This document shows positions 16,699 to 26,733 of a stretch of DNA of 64,000 nucleotides, piece after piece. The stretch's first letter is position 1; each line of letters starts with the position of its first letter. Source of the stretch: Bacillota bacterium (GTDB taxonomy: Bacteria > Bacillota > Clostridia > Oscillospirales > Acutalibacteraceae); contig JAEZCC010000045.1 in NCBI GenBank assembly GCA_023412715.1, positions 62,001 through 126,000 on the forward strand, written 5' to 3'. A program made the translations under genes and the position numbers. The notes below the pieces were generated by a model, which saw nothing but the letters and a program-made list of their open reading frames with translations, ran no database searches and had not been told where the DNA came from.

Positions 16699-18468
16699 AT
16701 GAAAAGGAAGGCCATCGTCAGCTGTGCCCTCGCCGCGGCCGTTGCCGGCGCGGTTTCGGTCGGAATGTACCAGACCAGCCAGGCAAGCCAGGTCGATGCC
16801 GGTATTTCGCGGTTTTCGGTGGAATACGACGTCCGGCCGGAAAACATCGACGGAAAACTGCTTTCCGTCAACGTTCAGATCAAACCGGTGAAGCTGTCTG
16901 CTCAAAAAACGGTTTACCTCAACAACGGGAACGTCAGTTCTTCCAATCCCACCTGCACGGACAGCAGCGGCAAAAAAGTGGCCGCAAGCGAATCGGACGA
17001 AGTCTGGGAAATCGGCCCGATTCCGGAGAACGCCTCTTATGTGAATTTCAATTACACCGTAAAGCTCGGGGAAGGCTCTCCCGACGACGCCCAGGTAAAC
17101 GGCTTCATGGCTTCGGATCTTTTGGCCTTCCAGGGAAAATACGTCCTCATGCTCCCCTGGCTTGACTCGAAAGACATTGAGCAGACGGAAAAATACATCA
17201 CCGGCGTAACGTTCAAGATGACGGGCAGCCAGCAATGGAACACCGTTATGCCGTTCGCGGAGGCCAACAGCCAGGAAAAGACGTTTCAGATTTCTGCCCC
17301 CACCTGGTACGACTTCTATGACATCGGAAATTCCGGCTATTGCTTCGGGAGCTTCTCTACCCTGACGGCTTCCGCAGAGGGCAAAGAAATCACCTTCTAT
17401 CTGGACCAGGGCGTCAAAAGCACCGCGAATCCGGACGACCTGAATCTGGTGATGGCATTTTACAATTACTATGCGAAAGCGTTCGGCACGGGGCTGCAGA
17501 ATTATCCCATTGTGCTGCTGCGCAGCGACGAAAACGGGAATGCGATTCTGGGCGGGGTCAGCGGAAAGACGATGGCCCTTTCGCTCGGGATGGCGGACGC
17601 GGACGCCTGCCAGACCATGTCGCGGACGATTTACCACGCCTTTTTCGACAGCCTGGTGACGGCGCGCAATCTGCGTTACCAGCCGGCCCTGTGGCTTTAC
17701 GACGGCCTCGCCAATTACTATGTCGACGCTTCGGCGCAGGCCCTTTCCGGCAAGATGCCGCAGAAATACGGGATTGCGCTTCAGGACGACACGAACCGGA
17801 AATATCTGCGATATCTGTATCTGTCCATAGAAGATCCGAGCATGATGTCCGTTTCGCCGGACATGGAAGGAAAGATGACATCGATCCAGGAAGAATTCTA
17901 TTTTGACACCAAGGTTCCGCTGATCCTCGGCACCATCGAAAAGTCCGCCGGCCAGGACGCCGTCGTACACTACCTGATCCGGCAAAAAGCCCATCAGGAC
18001 ATCGATATCAGCGGGATGATGAAAGACCTGCTCGGCGCGAATGAACCCGCCCTGCGCCAGTATTTTTCCGGAGCCTCCTTTATCCCGGACTACTGGGGCC
18101 TTTCCGGGGAAGCAATCGGCCGGCAGGAGATCCTGACGGAGCTGTCCGCCGCGGAGAACGAGATTGCGGACTTCTACCAGCAGCAGAATACTTCGTATGC
18201 AAACGAAGAACTGCAGCTGATCCGCGGCGATGTTCTGGAGCAGGAAATCAAAAACCGGAAGCTTTCTTTCGGGTCGCGGGAAACTGAGGACATGGTGAAA
18301 AAGTACTCCGACACGCTCTATCTTCTTCTCATGCAGAATTCCCTGCGGGCGAATCTCTGCGGCATAAAAGATCCCGGGGCGCTCGGCGCGAAAGAAAAGA
18401 TTTATTCGGAAGAAAACACCCAGAAGTGGCTCAGCTATGCCGAGAAGGCCGGCTATCAGAACGGATAA
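16699..18468 (+). CDS. Secreted or anchored protein with degenerate gluzincin motif (paralogue 2)
   Basis: A 589-residue paralogue of the upstream gene, 35 bp after it. ATG 16699 is chosen because AGGAGG lies 8 bases upstream, and a signal sequence follows (AIVSCALAAAVAGAVSVG); the longer in-frame start has no ribosome site. It aligns with paralogue 1 through its length: YHAFFDSL against FHAYFDSL, and PALWLYDGLANYY against PRLWFYEGLATYY. Decay of the zinc site is greater: HExxH is RTIYH (residues 309-313) and the third-ligand Glu is Asp335. It therefore seems even less able to act as a metallopeptidase. The alpha-mannosidase that follows is separated by 203 bp and may have its own control. 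Confidence 0.7.
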   Translation: MKRKAIVSCALAAAVAGAVSVGMYQTSQASQVDAGISRFSVEYDVRPENIDGKLLSVNVQIKPVKLSAQKTVYLNNGNVSSSNPTCTDSSGKKVAASESDEVWEIGPIPENASYVNFNYTVKLGEGSPDDAQVNGFMASDLLAFQGKYVLMLPWLDSKDIEQTEKYITGVTFKMTGSQQWNTVMPFAEANSQEKTFQISAPTWYDFYDIGNSGYCFGSFSTLTASAEGKEITFYLDQGVKSTANPDDLNLVMAFYNYYAKAFGTGLQNYPIVLLRSDENGNAILGGVSGKTMALSLGMADADACQTMSRTIYHAFFDSLVTARNLRYQPALWLYDGLANYYVDASAQALSGKMPQKYGIALQDDTNRKYLRYLYLSIEDPSMMSVSPDMEGKMTSIQEEFYFDTKVPLILGTIEKSAGQDAVVHYLIRQKAHQDIDISGMMKDLLGANEPALRQYFSGASFIPDYWGLSGEAIGRQEILTELSAAENEIADFYQQQNTSYANEELQLIRGDVLEQEIKNRKLSFGSRETEDMVKKYSDTLYLLLMQNSLRANLCGIKDPGALGAKEKIYSEENTQKWLSYAEKAGYQNG

Positions 18469-18635
18469 TCCCCGTCGCGTGCCGGGGTGGACCTCTCATG
18501 GAAAAGGAGAATTTCTGACCAAATGCATGGTAATTTATTCCATATATCTCACGGGCTCTGCAGCCTTCCGTCGACACCGCTGAAAGGGGGTGGGGACCAT
18601 GCAGCAGCACCGGTAAGCTGATTCAGGAGAGTGTA

Positions 18636-18651
18636 CGCTGAAATTTCAGCG
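18636..18651. promoter_or_regulatory. 16-bp perfect palindrome before the alpha-mannosidase gene
   Basis: CGCTGAAA-TTTCAGCG, ending 4 bases before the AAAAGGAGG ribosome site. The size and symmetry suit an operator for a sugar-responsive repressor (LacI or ROK type) or an mRNA hairpin just before the translation start. No cognate regulator is adjacent. Confidence 0.5.
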
Positions 18652-18671
18652 GAGAAAAGGAGGAAAGGATT

Positions 18672-21600
18672 ATGACAAACTGGAACAAGGATTTTCACCG
18701 AAAGCTTCTTGCTCTCATTTTGTCGGGCGCGACGGCGCTGTCCCTTTTCGCGCCCGTAACGGCGATGGCGGCCCCCAGCGAAAACCCGCCGTCCAATGCG
18801 GTCGTCGACAGCGGCTGGACCATGTATCTGGTCCCGAACGCGCACATCGACACGGCCTGGCAATGGCCTTTTGAAGAAACGGCAAGGGATATTATCAGCG
18901 CCACTTTCAGCAAAGCGGTCAACGCGCTCAAAAGCAACCCGGATTACAAATTCACCATGTCCGCTTCCAAGCACTATGAGTGGGCCAAAGAATACTATCC
19001 CGAAATATACGCCGACATCAAGGACCTCATCAAGAAAGGCCAGTGGGACAACCCGGGCGGTCAGGTCGTGGAACCGGACCTGAACCTTCCCAGCGGCGAA
19101 TCGCTGGTGCGCCAGGGTCTGGAGGCCCAGCGCTTTTTCCAGAAGGAATTCGGCCAGATGAGCACGGTCGGGTATGTGCCTGACACGTTCGGGTTCACCG
19201 GCCAATTCCCGCAGATCCTGAAAAAGTCCGGCATGAACAGCTTCCTCACCACGAAGCTGAACTGGCAGGACACCAATGTGCAGCGCGATTCCGACATTCT
19301 GAAATGGAAAGGCATCGACGGGTCGCAGGTGCTCGCCTATGTCCCGATGCACGACTATGTTCAGATTTATTCGGATTCACAGATTGTAAGCGCTCTGAAG
19401 AGAAATAACCAGACCGGCAAGGAAACCGGCGTCAAGGAAGCCCTCGGCCTGATGGGCGCGGGCGACCACGGCGGCGGCCCGGACGAGAGCCAGTACGCGA
19501 AGGTACTGCAGCAGAACGGGTCCGCGGGAGTCGACGGCGCACAGGTCAAGCTGTCGACCATCACCCAATTCTTCAACGACGTCAGCGAGAAGGAATCGGC
19601 CAACATCGCAAGCAGCAACGTGCGCACGGCGAACGGCGAAATGTACTTTGAAAATCACCGCGGCACCTATACCTCGTGGGCCCGGGTGAAGAAGTACAAC
19701 CGGCAGAACGAGGTTCTTGCCGAAAAGGCCGAAAAAGCCGCGACGCTGGGCAACTGGCTCGGCGTGCTCCCGGATGCGGGCAGCGACTCGATCGACAAGG
19801 CGTGGGACAAGATTCTGGTCAACCAGTTTCACGACATTCTTCCGGGATCCTCCATCCCCTACCAGTACCAGAATACCTACAATAACCAGGAGCTGGCCAA
19901 AAACCTGCTGAACAACGTGGAAAGCAACGGCCTGCAGGCCATGGCCTACCGCGCGGATACCAGGACCGGCGTCTGCGGGACCCCTGTGATGGTCTTCAAC
20001 CCCCTCTCGTGGGGGCGTGACGACACCACCGAGGTCACGGTGAATTACAGCGGCCGCATCCCGGACGATCTGGCGGTCTACGACACCAGGACGAACAGGA
20101 AGGTCGCCTCTTCCATCGTGGCCAAAGATGCCAAGAGCGGCAGGGTCACGGTCTCTTTTGAGGCGAAGGACCTTCCCGCCATGGGCTACAAGGTGTTCGA
20201 CATCCGGAAGGGCAGCGGGGCGTCAAAGAACGACCTGACGGTCCGGCAGGACGCCGACGCCGTCACCCTGGAGAACGGCTCGCTCAAAGTGGTGATCGAC
20301 AAAGCCACCGGCGACATCAAACAGATCTACAACAAAAAAGACGGGAACCGTCAGGTATTTGCCGACGGTTACGAGGGCAACGAGCTCCAGATTCTGAAAG
20401 ACACCGGCGGTACGGATTATCCGGCGTGGAATGTCATCCAGAGCGAAATGAGCGCCGACCCGGTCGCGATTCTGAACACTGCCCCCGATTCGATCCAGGT
20501 GGTTCAGGACACGTCCGAGGAGAAAGTGGTCCGCATCTCCAGGACATGGTCACAGTCCACCCTTACGCAGGACATCGTCCTGGACGCGGACAGCGACCGT
20601 GTGGACGTCAGGATGAACGTGAACTGGAACGAAGACAACAGGATGCTCAAAATCGCATTCCCGTTCGCGTCTGACGCGAACCAGGCGAGCTACGAGATTG
20701 CCTACGGCAGCGTGGATCGCCCGACGACCCGCGACAACAGCGTCGACGCGGCAAAATTCGAGGTCTCCGGCCATAAATGGGCGGACGTGACGGACAACAG
20801 CAAGCAATTCGGGACCAGCATTCTCAACGATTCCAAATATGGCTGGGACGCTCTGAAAATCAACCAGAACGGCAACCCTGCCACCCGCCTGCGCCTGACG
20901 GCGATCCGCTCGCCCATCGGCTCCGGCGTGAGGAATCCTTCCAGCTGGGCACCGGCAGCCTATAATATCGACAAGACGGAGCATAACTTCACGTATTCCA
21001 TTTACCCGCACGCGGGCACCTGGCAGCAGGCGGATACCGTCCGTAAGGCAGACGAGCTGAACTATAAGGCGGAACCGCTTCAGGTGGACTCCCATATGAG
21101 CAGAGGGCTCGGGGCCTCCGATTCCTTCGCGTCGTCTTCGGCGGACAACGTCATCATCTCCGCCCTGAAGACCCCGGAGGACGCACAGGGTTCCAAGACC
21201 AAAATGATTCTGAGGGTCTACGAGTCCGAAGGCAAGGCCGGCACTCCGGTGACCGTCACTTTGCCGTCCGCGGTGAAATCGGCAAAAGAAGTCAACATGA
21301 TCGAGTACGACGACAGCAGTCTGAACAAGCCCATCTCGGTCCGCGGGAACAAAATCATGTTCAACATGGGCCCCTATGAGATTACGACGATCGCTCTCGA
21401 CCTTGCCCCCTATGCGAATGGAAAAAAGAACGTCTCGCTGAAGGACGCGCAGGCCGACCTCTTCCAGTACTACAATGTGGATGCGGTCAGCTCCAATGAC
21501 AAGAAAAACGACGGCGGCTTCGACGGAAAAGGCGACACCGTCCCCGCGGAGCTGTGGCCGAAGACCGTCAAATTCCAGGGAATTGACTTCAACCTCGGCC

Positions 21601-24545
21601 CGTCCAAGGACGGCTACAAGAACATGGTCCAGGCGAACGGGCAAAAGATCGCCCTGCCGAAGGGGAATTACAAATACCTCTATCTTCTCGGCGCAGGAGC
21701 CGGCAGCGGCGGCAAGAGCGGCACCTTCACGGTGAAGATGTCCGACGGCACGAAGGTGACGAAGAATCTGGAGTTCGCCGACTGGAACACGAACCTTTCC
21801 GGCTGGGACCGCTTCACCAACAGGGATCTTTACCCTTATGTGAAAGATCAGGTCGGGTACTTCTTCACGCATTTCCACAACGGCGCCACGGATCGGATGA
21901 CGGTGGACAATTATCTGTTCGTCTACGCCATTCCGCTCAACCCGGCGAAGCGGCTCGATTCAATTGAACTTCCGACCGCGAGCGGCATTAAAATTGCGGC
22001 AATCTCCGCGGCGGACAGCGATTACCTGAGGACCATGAAGACAACCGAAGCGAGCACGGAGGCCCTTTCCGCGATTACGGGCGTCCACGCTTCTCTGGTA
22101 GAGGCTTCGGGCAATCAGGTAAACGTCACATGGGATCCGGCGAGCGGAATTACCAGCTACAGGATTTACCGCGGCACCACCGCGGACTTCACGCTGGATA
22201 ACGCCACCTACGTCGGCTCGGCCCTCAGCACGCAGAACAGCTTTGTCGATACGCTTCCCTACCGAGGCGAGTTCGTTTACAAAGTCGTCGGCAGCGACTC
22301 TTCGCAGAATCAGACGCTGCTGTCGGACGCCTCCGAGGTAATCACAGGCGGGCTGGACAACGCCTTCCTGACCGTGCCTCAGGCCGAAATCACGGCTCCC
22401 GTGGCCCTGGCCCCCGGCGGATACTCCGGTGAAGAGCCTTACAGGGCCTGCGACGGCAATACCTCGACAAAATGGTGCTACCGTGCGAACGGCATCTATC
22501 TGCAGGTGGACCTGGGAGAAGGCAACGACTGGAAAATCTCCCGGTTCACCCTGATCAACGCGGGGGCGGAACGCACGGATTATATCACCAGAGATTTCCG
22601 CATCGAGTGCAGCGACGACGGGAATACTTGGACAACAATCAAAGACATCCAGGGGAATACGCTCAATAAGGTCGACATTGCCCTGGACACGCCGGTTACG
22701 TCCAGATATTTCAAACTGGTCCCCTATTACGCCGGGCAGGTCTCCGGAGAAGCGAACTGCCCGAGAATCTATGAATTCCAGGCGTGGGGCACGTCGGACA
22801 AAATTTATACCCCCTCCGCGCAGAATCTTACGGCCAGCGTCCGCTCAGGCCTGGAGGATCCTGAAAGGGCGACTTTCACGGGTGGTTACGAGTATGAAAA
22901 CGCCGGCCCGTCCGGAACGGAAGGCCAGACGACGCTCCAGTGGTCCAAGAGCACGGACGGAACGACCTTCGAACCGATTCCGGACGCGACGGGAAAAACA
23001 TTTACGACGGACGCCAATAACGCTCTGAGCTGGAAGGCCGTCAAGTTTGCGGTGACCCCGGTCGACAAAAACGGCGTCACCGGCAAGACGGCAGAAAAGA
23101 TCATGGTTCTGAACGATCCGGATGCAGATTTCCTTCTGGGCAATTCCGTCTCGGCTTCCCATCAGTTCAAGGACGCCGAAGACGGAGCGATGCTCACGGA
23201 CGGGAGCTTTACGACCAAATGGTGTGCGGACGGCGTGTATCCCAGCAGCCCGAGGACTGCCGTCATTGACACCCAGGGGGTTTACGGCTTCAGCAAGATC
23301 GTGCTCTGGCACGCGACAGGGCCGATCGACGCGAAAATACCGGGCGCAAACACGGCGGACAACAAAACGGCCTGGAACACGAGGGACTATAATCTCTATG
23401 TCAGCAGCGACAAGCAGAACTGGCGGCAGATTACCTCCGTAACGGGCAACACGGACTCCATCACCACGCACACCTACGAGCCCGGGACCGCGGTGGGACG
23501 CTACCTCAAGGTGGAGGTCACCAAGGGCGTCGACTTCGGCGAAGACGGCAATTCTCCCGTCGACGGCAACAGCTGCGTGCGGATCTACGAGGTGCAGGGC
23601 TACGGCACGCTCCTGAACTTTGTGCCGGACGAATCCGAAACAATCAGCGACATCACCCCGGAGAACGTGACCGTCACAAACGAGACGGCGCAGAGGCTCC
23701 CCCTTGTGGGCGATCAGCTGAAGGTGAACTTCGACGCAGCGGCGCAGTATGTCGACCTGGCGAGGTTCAGGTGGCAGATTGCCGATTCCAAGAGGGGCCC
23801 GTATACGGCCATCCCCGATTCCTACAGCGATACCCTGACGGTAGACAGCAGCTTTTACGGAAAATGGATCCGCGCGAACGTCAGGATCGACCAGGGCCCG
23901 ACGGTTTCCAGCGAACCGGTGAAAATTTCTGAAAATGCGGCGGGTTCCGGAAAGATCTCCTCGTTCTATCCCTTGAATCCCGAGGTACAGACCCAAAAGG
24001 TCGCCTACGGGACCACTCTTGAGGAATTGAATCTTCCCTCGGTGCTGAAAGCGGTAGTAGACGGCATCTCCAACGTACTGGTCAATGTCAGGAAATGGGT
24101 GTCTTTTCTCGCCTATGATCCGCTTCGGGCCGGCACGTACACATTCGCCCCTGTCCTTGACAGCGGCTATGCGGTAGAATGGGGCGCTGCTCCGCCCAGG
24201 ATTCAGGTGGAAGTGGGCAGGAATCCCCAGAAGACGATTTCCTCGCTCTGCCCGCTGCCGAATTCGGCAGCCAGGCAGAAAGCAGCCTACGGGACGCCCC
24301 TTTCCGCTTTGAATCTTCCGGCGTCGCTGGAAGCGGTCGTGGACGGGGCAAAGGAAACCATCGGCGGAATTACCTGGTCCGCCAACCGTCCTTATAACCC
24401 CTGCGCCCCCGGCATCTATATCTTCACGGCCGTTCTGCCCCAAGGCTATACCCTGGCAAAGAATGCGGAGGAACCGATCCTGTATGTGACGGTGCAGCAA
24501 AGGCCCTGCGGCGGCGGCAGGCCGACCGAAGCACCGCAACAATAA
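18672..24545 (+). CDS. Secreted multidomain alpha-mannosidase, GH38
   Basis: A 1957-residue exoenzyme with a signal peptide (ALSLFAPVTAMAA). The catalytic GH38 domain spans ~50-400. Its zinc ligands are His58 and Asp60 (NAHIDTAW), Asp171, which is also the nucleophile (VPDTFGF), and His377 (NQFHDILPG); all are present, so it should be active on alpha-mannosides. The beta-sandwich part of GH38 runs to ~915. Then come a carbohydrate-binding-like sandwich (~930-1090), a fibronectin III domain (VNVTWDPASGITSYRIYRG), two F5/8C discoidin domains (~1240-1370, ~1480-1650), an Ig-like domain and two Big_4-type repeats (VAYGTTLEELNLPS and AAYGTPLSALNLPA). No LPXTG or S-layer motif ends the protein, so it is probably released or held by its glycan-binding domains. 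AAAAGGAGG precedes the ATG. Confidence 0.92.
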   Translation: MTNWNKDFHRKLLALILSGATALSLFAPVTAMAAPSENPPSNAVVDSGWTMYLVPNAHIDTAWQWPFEETARDIISATFSKAVNALKSNPDYKFTMSASKHYEWAKEYYPEIYADIKDLIKKGQWDNPGGQVVEPDLNLPSGESLVRQGLEAQRFFQKEFGQMSTVGYVPDTFGFTGQFPQILKKSGMNSFLTTKLNWQDTNVQRDSDILKWKGIDGSQVLAYVPMHDYVQIYSDSQIVSALKRNNQTGKETGVKEALGLMGAGDHGGGPDESQYAKVLQQNGSAGVDGAQVKLSTITQFFNDVSEKESANIASSNVRTANGEMYFENHRGTYTSWARVKKYNRQNEVLAEKAEKAATLGNWLGVLPDAGSDSIDKAWDKILVNQFHDILPGSSIPYQYQNTYNNQELAKNLLNNVESNGLQAMAYRADTRTGVCGTPVMVFNPLSWGRDDTTEVTVNYSGRIPDDLAVYDTRTNRKVASSIVAKDAKSGRVTVSFEAKDLPAMGYKVFDIRKGSGASKNDLTVRQDADAVTLENGSLKVVIDKATGDIKQIYNKKDGNRQVFADGYEGNELQILKDTGGTDYPAWNVIQSEMSADPVAILNTAPDSIQVVQDTSEEKVVRISRTWSQSTLTQDIVLDADSDRVDVRMNVNWNEDNRMLKIAFPFASDANQASYEIAYGSVDRPTTRDNSVDAAKFEVSGHKWADVTDNSKQFGTSILNDSKYGWDALKINQNGNPATRLRLTAIRSPIGSGVRNPSSWAPAAYNIDKTEHNFTYSIYPHAGTWQQADTVRKADELNYKAEPLQVDSHMSRGLGASDSFASSSADNVIISALKTPEDAQGSKTKMILRVYESEGKAGTPVTVTLPSAVKSAKEVNMIEYDDSSLNKPISVRGNKIMFNMGPYEITTIALDLAPYANGKKNVSLKDAQADLFQYYNVDAVSSNDKKNDGGFDGKGDTVPAELWPKTVKFQGIDFNLGPSKDGYKNMVQANGQKIALPKGNYKYLYLLGAGAGSGGKSGTFTVKMSDGTKVTKNLEFADWNTNLSGWDRFTNRDLYPYVKDQVGYFFTHFHNGATDRMTVDNYLFVYAIPLNPAKRLDSIELPTASGIKIAAISAADSDYLRTMKTTEASTEALSAITGVHASLVEASGNQVNVTWDPASGITSYRIYRGTTADFTLDNATYVGSALSTQNSFVDTLPYRGEFVYKVVGSDSSQNQTLLSDASEVITGGLDNAFLTVPQAEITAPVALAPGGYSGEEPYRACDGNTSTKWCYRANGIYLQVDLGEGNDWKISRFTLINAGAERTDYITRDFRIECSDDGNTWTTIKDIQGNTLNKVDIALDTPVTSRYFKLVPYYAGQVSGEANCPRIYEFQAWGTSDKIYTPSAQNLTASVRSGLEDPERATFTGGYEYENAGPSGTEGQTTLQWSKSTDGTTFEPIPDATGKTFTTDANNALSWKAVKFAVTPVDKNGVTGKTAEKIMVLNDPDADFLLGNSVSASHQFKDAEDGAMLTDGSFTTKWCADGVYPSSPRTAVIDTQGVYGFSKIVLWHATGPIDAKIPGANTADNKTAWNTRDYNLYVSSDKQNWRQITSVTGNTDSITTHTYEPGTAVGRYLKVEVTKGVDFGEDGNSPVDGNSCVRIYEVQGYGTLLNFVPDESETISDITPENVTVTNETAQRLPLVGDQLKVNFDAAAQYVDLARFRWQIADSKRGPYTAIPDSYSDTLTVDSSFYGKWIRANVRIDQGPTVSSEPVKISENAAGSGKISSFYPLNPEVQTQKVAYGTTLEELNLPSVLKAVVDGISNVLVNVRKWVSFLAYDPLRAGTYTFAPVLDSGYAVEWGAAPPRIQVEVGRNPQKTISSLCPLPNSAARQKAAYGTPLSALNLPASLEAVVDGAKETIGGITWSANRPYNPCAPGIYIFTAVLPQGYTLAKNAEEPILYVTVQQRPCGGGRPTEAPQQ

Positions 24546-24650
24546 CTCTATCCTGCGGCCGGGAACGGAAAGGCTTCCGCCTGTGCCGCGAAGCGGATTT
24601 CTGCTGAAATACCGCGCGTGACACGTACATTTTGATATCCCGGCTTCCCA

Positions 24651-24692
24651 AAGACAAGAGGATTGGTCTGTGACCAATCCTCTTGTCTTATT
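24651..24692. terminator. Bidirectional terminator
   Basis: Perfect 18-bp hairpin (24651-24668 with 24672-24689, loop TGT) between the convergent mannosidase and flippase genes. The stem alone starts with AA and ends with TT, so it can act in both directions. Confidence 0.85.
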
Positions 24693-24723
24693 TGCCGCGA
24701 AGAGAGGATCCCGGCGGCAGGCC

Positions 24724-26259
24724 TTATCTTTTCCTAAAAAGCGCGGGGATGCGGATAAAGCCTTTCAGATACCGAAACTCTTTTGTCCGGCAAAAAGCAA
24801 GAAAGAGCAGAAGATTGGGGAAGATCAGGCAAATCCCGCATTTTGCGGCGAAGCTGAGAACGGAGTACCCCGGCACCAGCGCGCACAGATACCACGAGAA
24901 AAGCCCGGCCGTAAAAATCAGCGCCGTGTAAAAGACATACCGGACGAAATAAGGGGCCGCAGAGCGGTGAAAGCCGTGATGGAACAAAACGAACGGCTCC
25001 ACCCAGAAATCAATCGCCATGGTGCTGATAAACGTCCCAATGAAAACGCCGGAGACGCCGAAACGCGGGGCCAGAAGGATGGACATGCCCAGGTTGACGG
25101 CCGCCTCCACAATCGACCGGTACCGGTCGTACCAGAACAGCCCAAGGGCGGTTTTGAACGTGATGGTCGTCTGCCGCATTCCGGTGGCGTAAAAGTTCAG
25201 CACAATCCAAAAGACGACCGGCATCGGGAACAGCAGTTCCTCTCCCCTGCCCGTCCACGTCATCCACAGGCGGATGAACGGGTTGAACAGGCAGAGCAGG
25301 CAGACGGAGCAGAACCCGAAAATCCAGAATCCCGCGAAATTGACGGAGAGGTAAACCTCATAGGACTTCCGGTCGCTTTCCTCCGCGCCGAGATTCCCCA
25401 CGCTGGCGACGATGCCGTTGAAGATCTGGGAAGTCAGGTTATTCAAAGTGGCGGTGATCAGAAGATAGTTGGAGTAAATGCCGACGCTGACGAGGCCGAA
25501 GAATTTGGAGATGAGAAGGTTGTCGGTCCCGTTCACGACAGCCCCGCCGATTTTGTTCATGAACATGGCCCGGATATTTTTAAAAACGGAATCCCTGTCC
25601 GCCTTCGCGAGCCTTGCGTGCCGGTAGCGCTTCAGATAGGGATACATTTTTTCGGCCTTGATCCCAAGAAAAAAATTGGTGAAAAAGCTGAACAGAATCT
25701 GTACGCACAGGTACAGGATAAAGTTCTTCGTACGGAACAGGATAAAAATCTGAAGGACGTTCTGCACGATGCAGAACCCGTACTGATACAGCGTGCAGAC
25801 GTAGCCCTTCTGGTCCGCAAGGATAATGTTCTGTTTATAAGAAAAGAAATAGGTGACGGCGCTGTTGAAGACATAGAGCAGGTAAATGAGCATGAGGTCC
25901 GGGATGCCCGGTGAACCGCTGATGAAGAAATGATAAAACGGCGTCAGGGCAAGCCCCGCCGCGGCGACGATGAGCCCGACCACGTGGTACGCCCGTTTAT
26001 AAAGGCCCATCAGCGCGCCGAGCTTCCTGCGGTCGTTTTCCGCGAGAGGCTTGTACATGCTGAAAATAATCGAGGTCCCGATTCCCAGCTCCGCCAGCGA
26101 CAACAGCGAAAGGATATTGCTGAACAGGCCGCTGACGCCGAGGTAGGCCTCCCCGAGCGTCCGGATGAAAACGGTCCGGCAGACAAAGCTCAGCAAAACG
26201 CCCAGCAGCTGGCTGGCGAGATTCACCGCGATATTCTTGATGGAATTTTTACTTCGCAC
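24724..26259 (-). CDS. Oligosaccharide/polysaccharide flippase (Wzx/MATE-like)
   Basis: A ~511-residue membrane protein with about 12-14 helices of the MOP superfamily (PST/Wzx). The first membrane region reads NLASQLLGVLLSFVCRTVFI, followed by TLGEAYLGVSGLFSNILSLL and the loop EAYLGVSG typical of capsule and teichoic-acid flippases of Firmicutes. It would move undecaprenyl-linked oligosaccharides to the outer face. An upstream in-frame ATG at 26337 would add 26 charged residues without a ribosome site; GTG 26259 follows AAAAAAGG and puts helix 1 close to the N-terminus, so I chose it. No glycosyltransferase cluster is adjacent, so the exported glycan is unknown. Confidence 0.85.
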   Translation of the reverse strand: MRSKNSIKNIAVNLASQLLGVLLSFVCRTVFIRTLGEAYLGVSGLFSNILSLLSLAELGIGTSIIFSMYKPLAENDRRKLGALMGLYKRAYHVVGLIVAAAGLALTPFYHFFISGSPGIPDLMLIYLLYVFNSAVTYFFSYKQNIILADQKGYVCTLYQYGFCIVQNVLQIFILFRTKNFILYLCVQILFSFFTNFFLGIKAEKMYPYLKRYRHARLAKADRDSVFKNIRAMFMNKIGGAVVNGTDNLLISKFFGLVSVGIYSNYLLITATLNNLTSQIFNGIVASVGNLGAEESDRKSYEVYLSVNFAGFWIFGFCSVCLLCLFNPFIRLWMTWTGRGEELLFPMPVVFWIVLNFYATGMRQTTITFKTALGLFWYDRYRSIVEAAVNLGMSILLAPRFGVSGVFIGTFISTMAIDFWVEPFVLFHHGFHRSAAPYFVRYVFYTALIFTAGLFSWYLCALVPGYSVLSFAAKCGICLIFPNLLLFLAFCRTKEFRYLKGFIRIPALFRKR

Positions 26260-26418
26260 AAATCCACTACCTTTTTTAACATAAAAAATATGATAACATG
26301 AATTTCTTAAAGATTTTTCCCGTTCGGCAAATAGCAAGGCAGTTCGTACCGAAAATGCCCGCGGTCTAATGGGATTTTAATCTTCGCCGTTTACAATAAT
26401 CGGGATTCGGATGAATCT

Positions 26419-26618
26419 TTTTCAGGCGCCGATTTACGGGGTTTTTCGATGTCTTACCGGCGCTTTCTCGGGTACAATGTCGCGGGCGGCATCTCAAGGG
26501 TGACGCTTCTTTTCCGCATGGCTATGTCAAAAGCCATTTCAGCCTGGTGGTCATCGCCATCATCCTTATTTCCATCCCTGCCGGCGGTCATTATGTTTAT
26601 CCGGAACAAACGGCATAA
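26419..26618 (+). pseudogene. Remnant of a dedA-family gene
   Basis: Three short frames in order spell the DedA C-terminal half: APIYGVF, then MSYRRFLGYNVAGGISRV, then GYVKSHFSLVVIAIILISIP and a stop. DedA/VTT proteins have the same order (APFVAG...MSYRRF..YN..G..W...GY..G....K.NFSLVVLAII..S..P). At least two frameshifts and loss of the segment before GY show it is dead. The N-terminal half is missing. It lies just before the two-component system. Confidence 0.65.
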
Positions 26619-26733
26619 GCGGAATCCTTGAAAACGGGGAAAACTTTTGCCATGGAGAGAAAATTTTCCGCCTGGTTTTTCCATTGCGGAGTATAATAAC
26701 GGAAGATAGCCAATCCGCGGGGAGGAATTCCGT

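Noticed and set aside
18523..18604. Long-range stem TGCATGGT/ACCATGCA as a riboswitch closing helix
   Set aside because: Only 8 pairs over a ~65-base span with no known riboswitch core; could be chance.
18523..18621. 32-codon leader ORF before the alpha-mannosidase gene
   Set aside because: GGAG lies 13 bases before the ATG, too far, and the peptide (starting MHGNLFHISHG) has no features.
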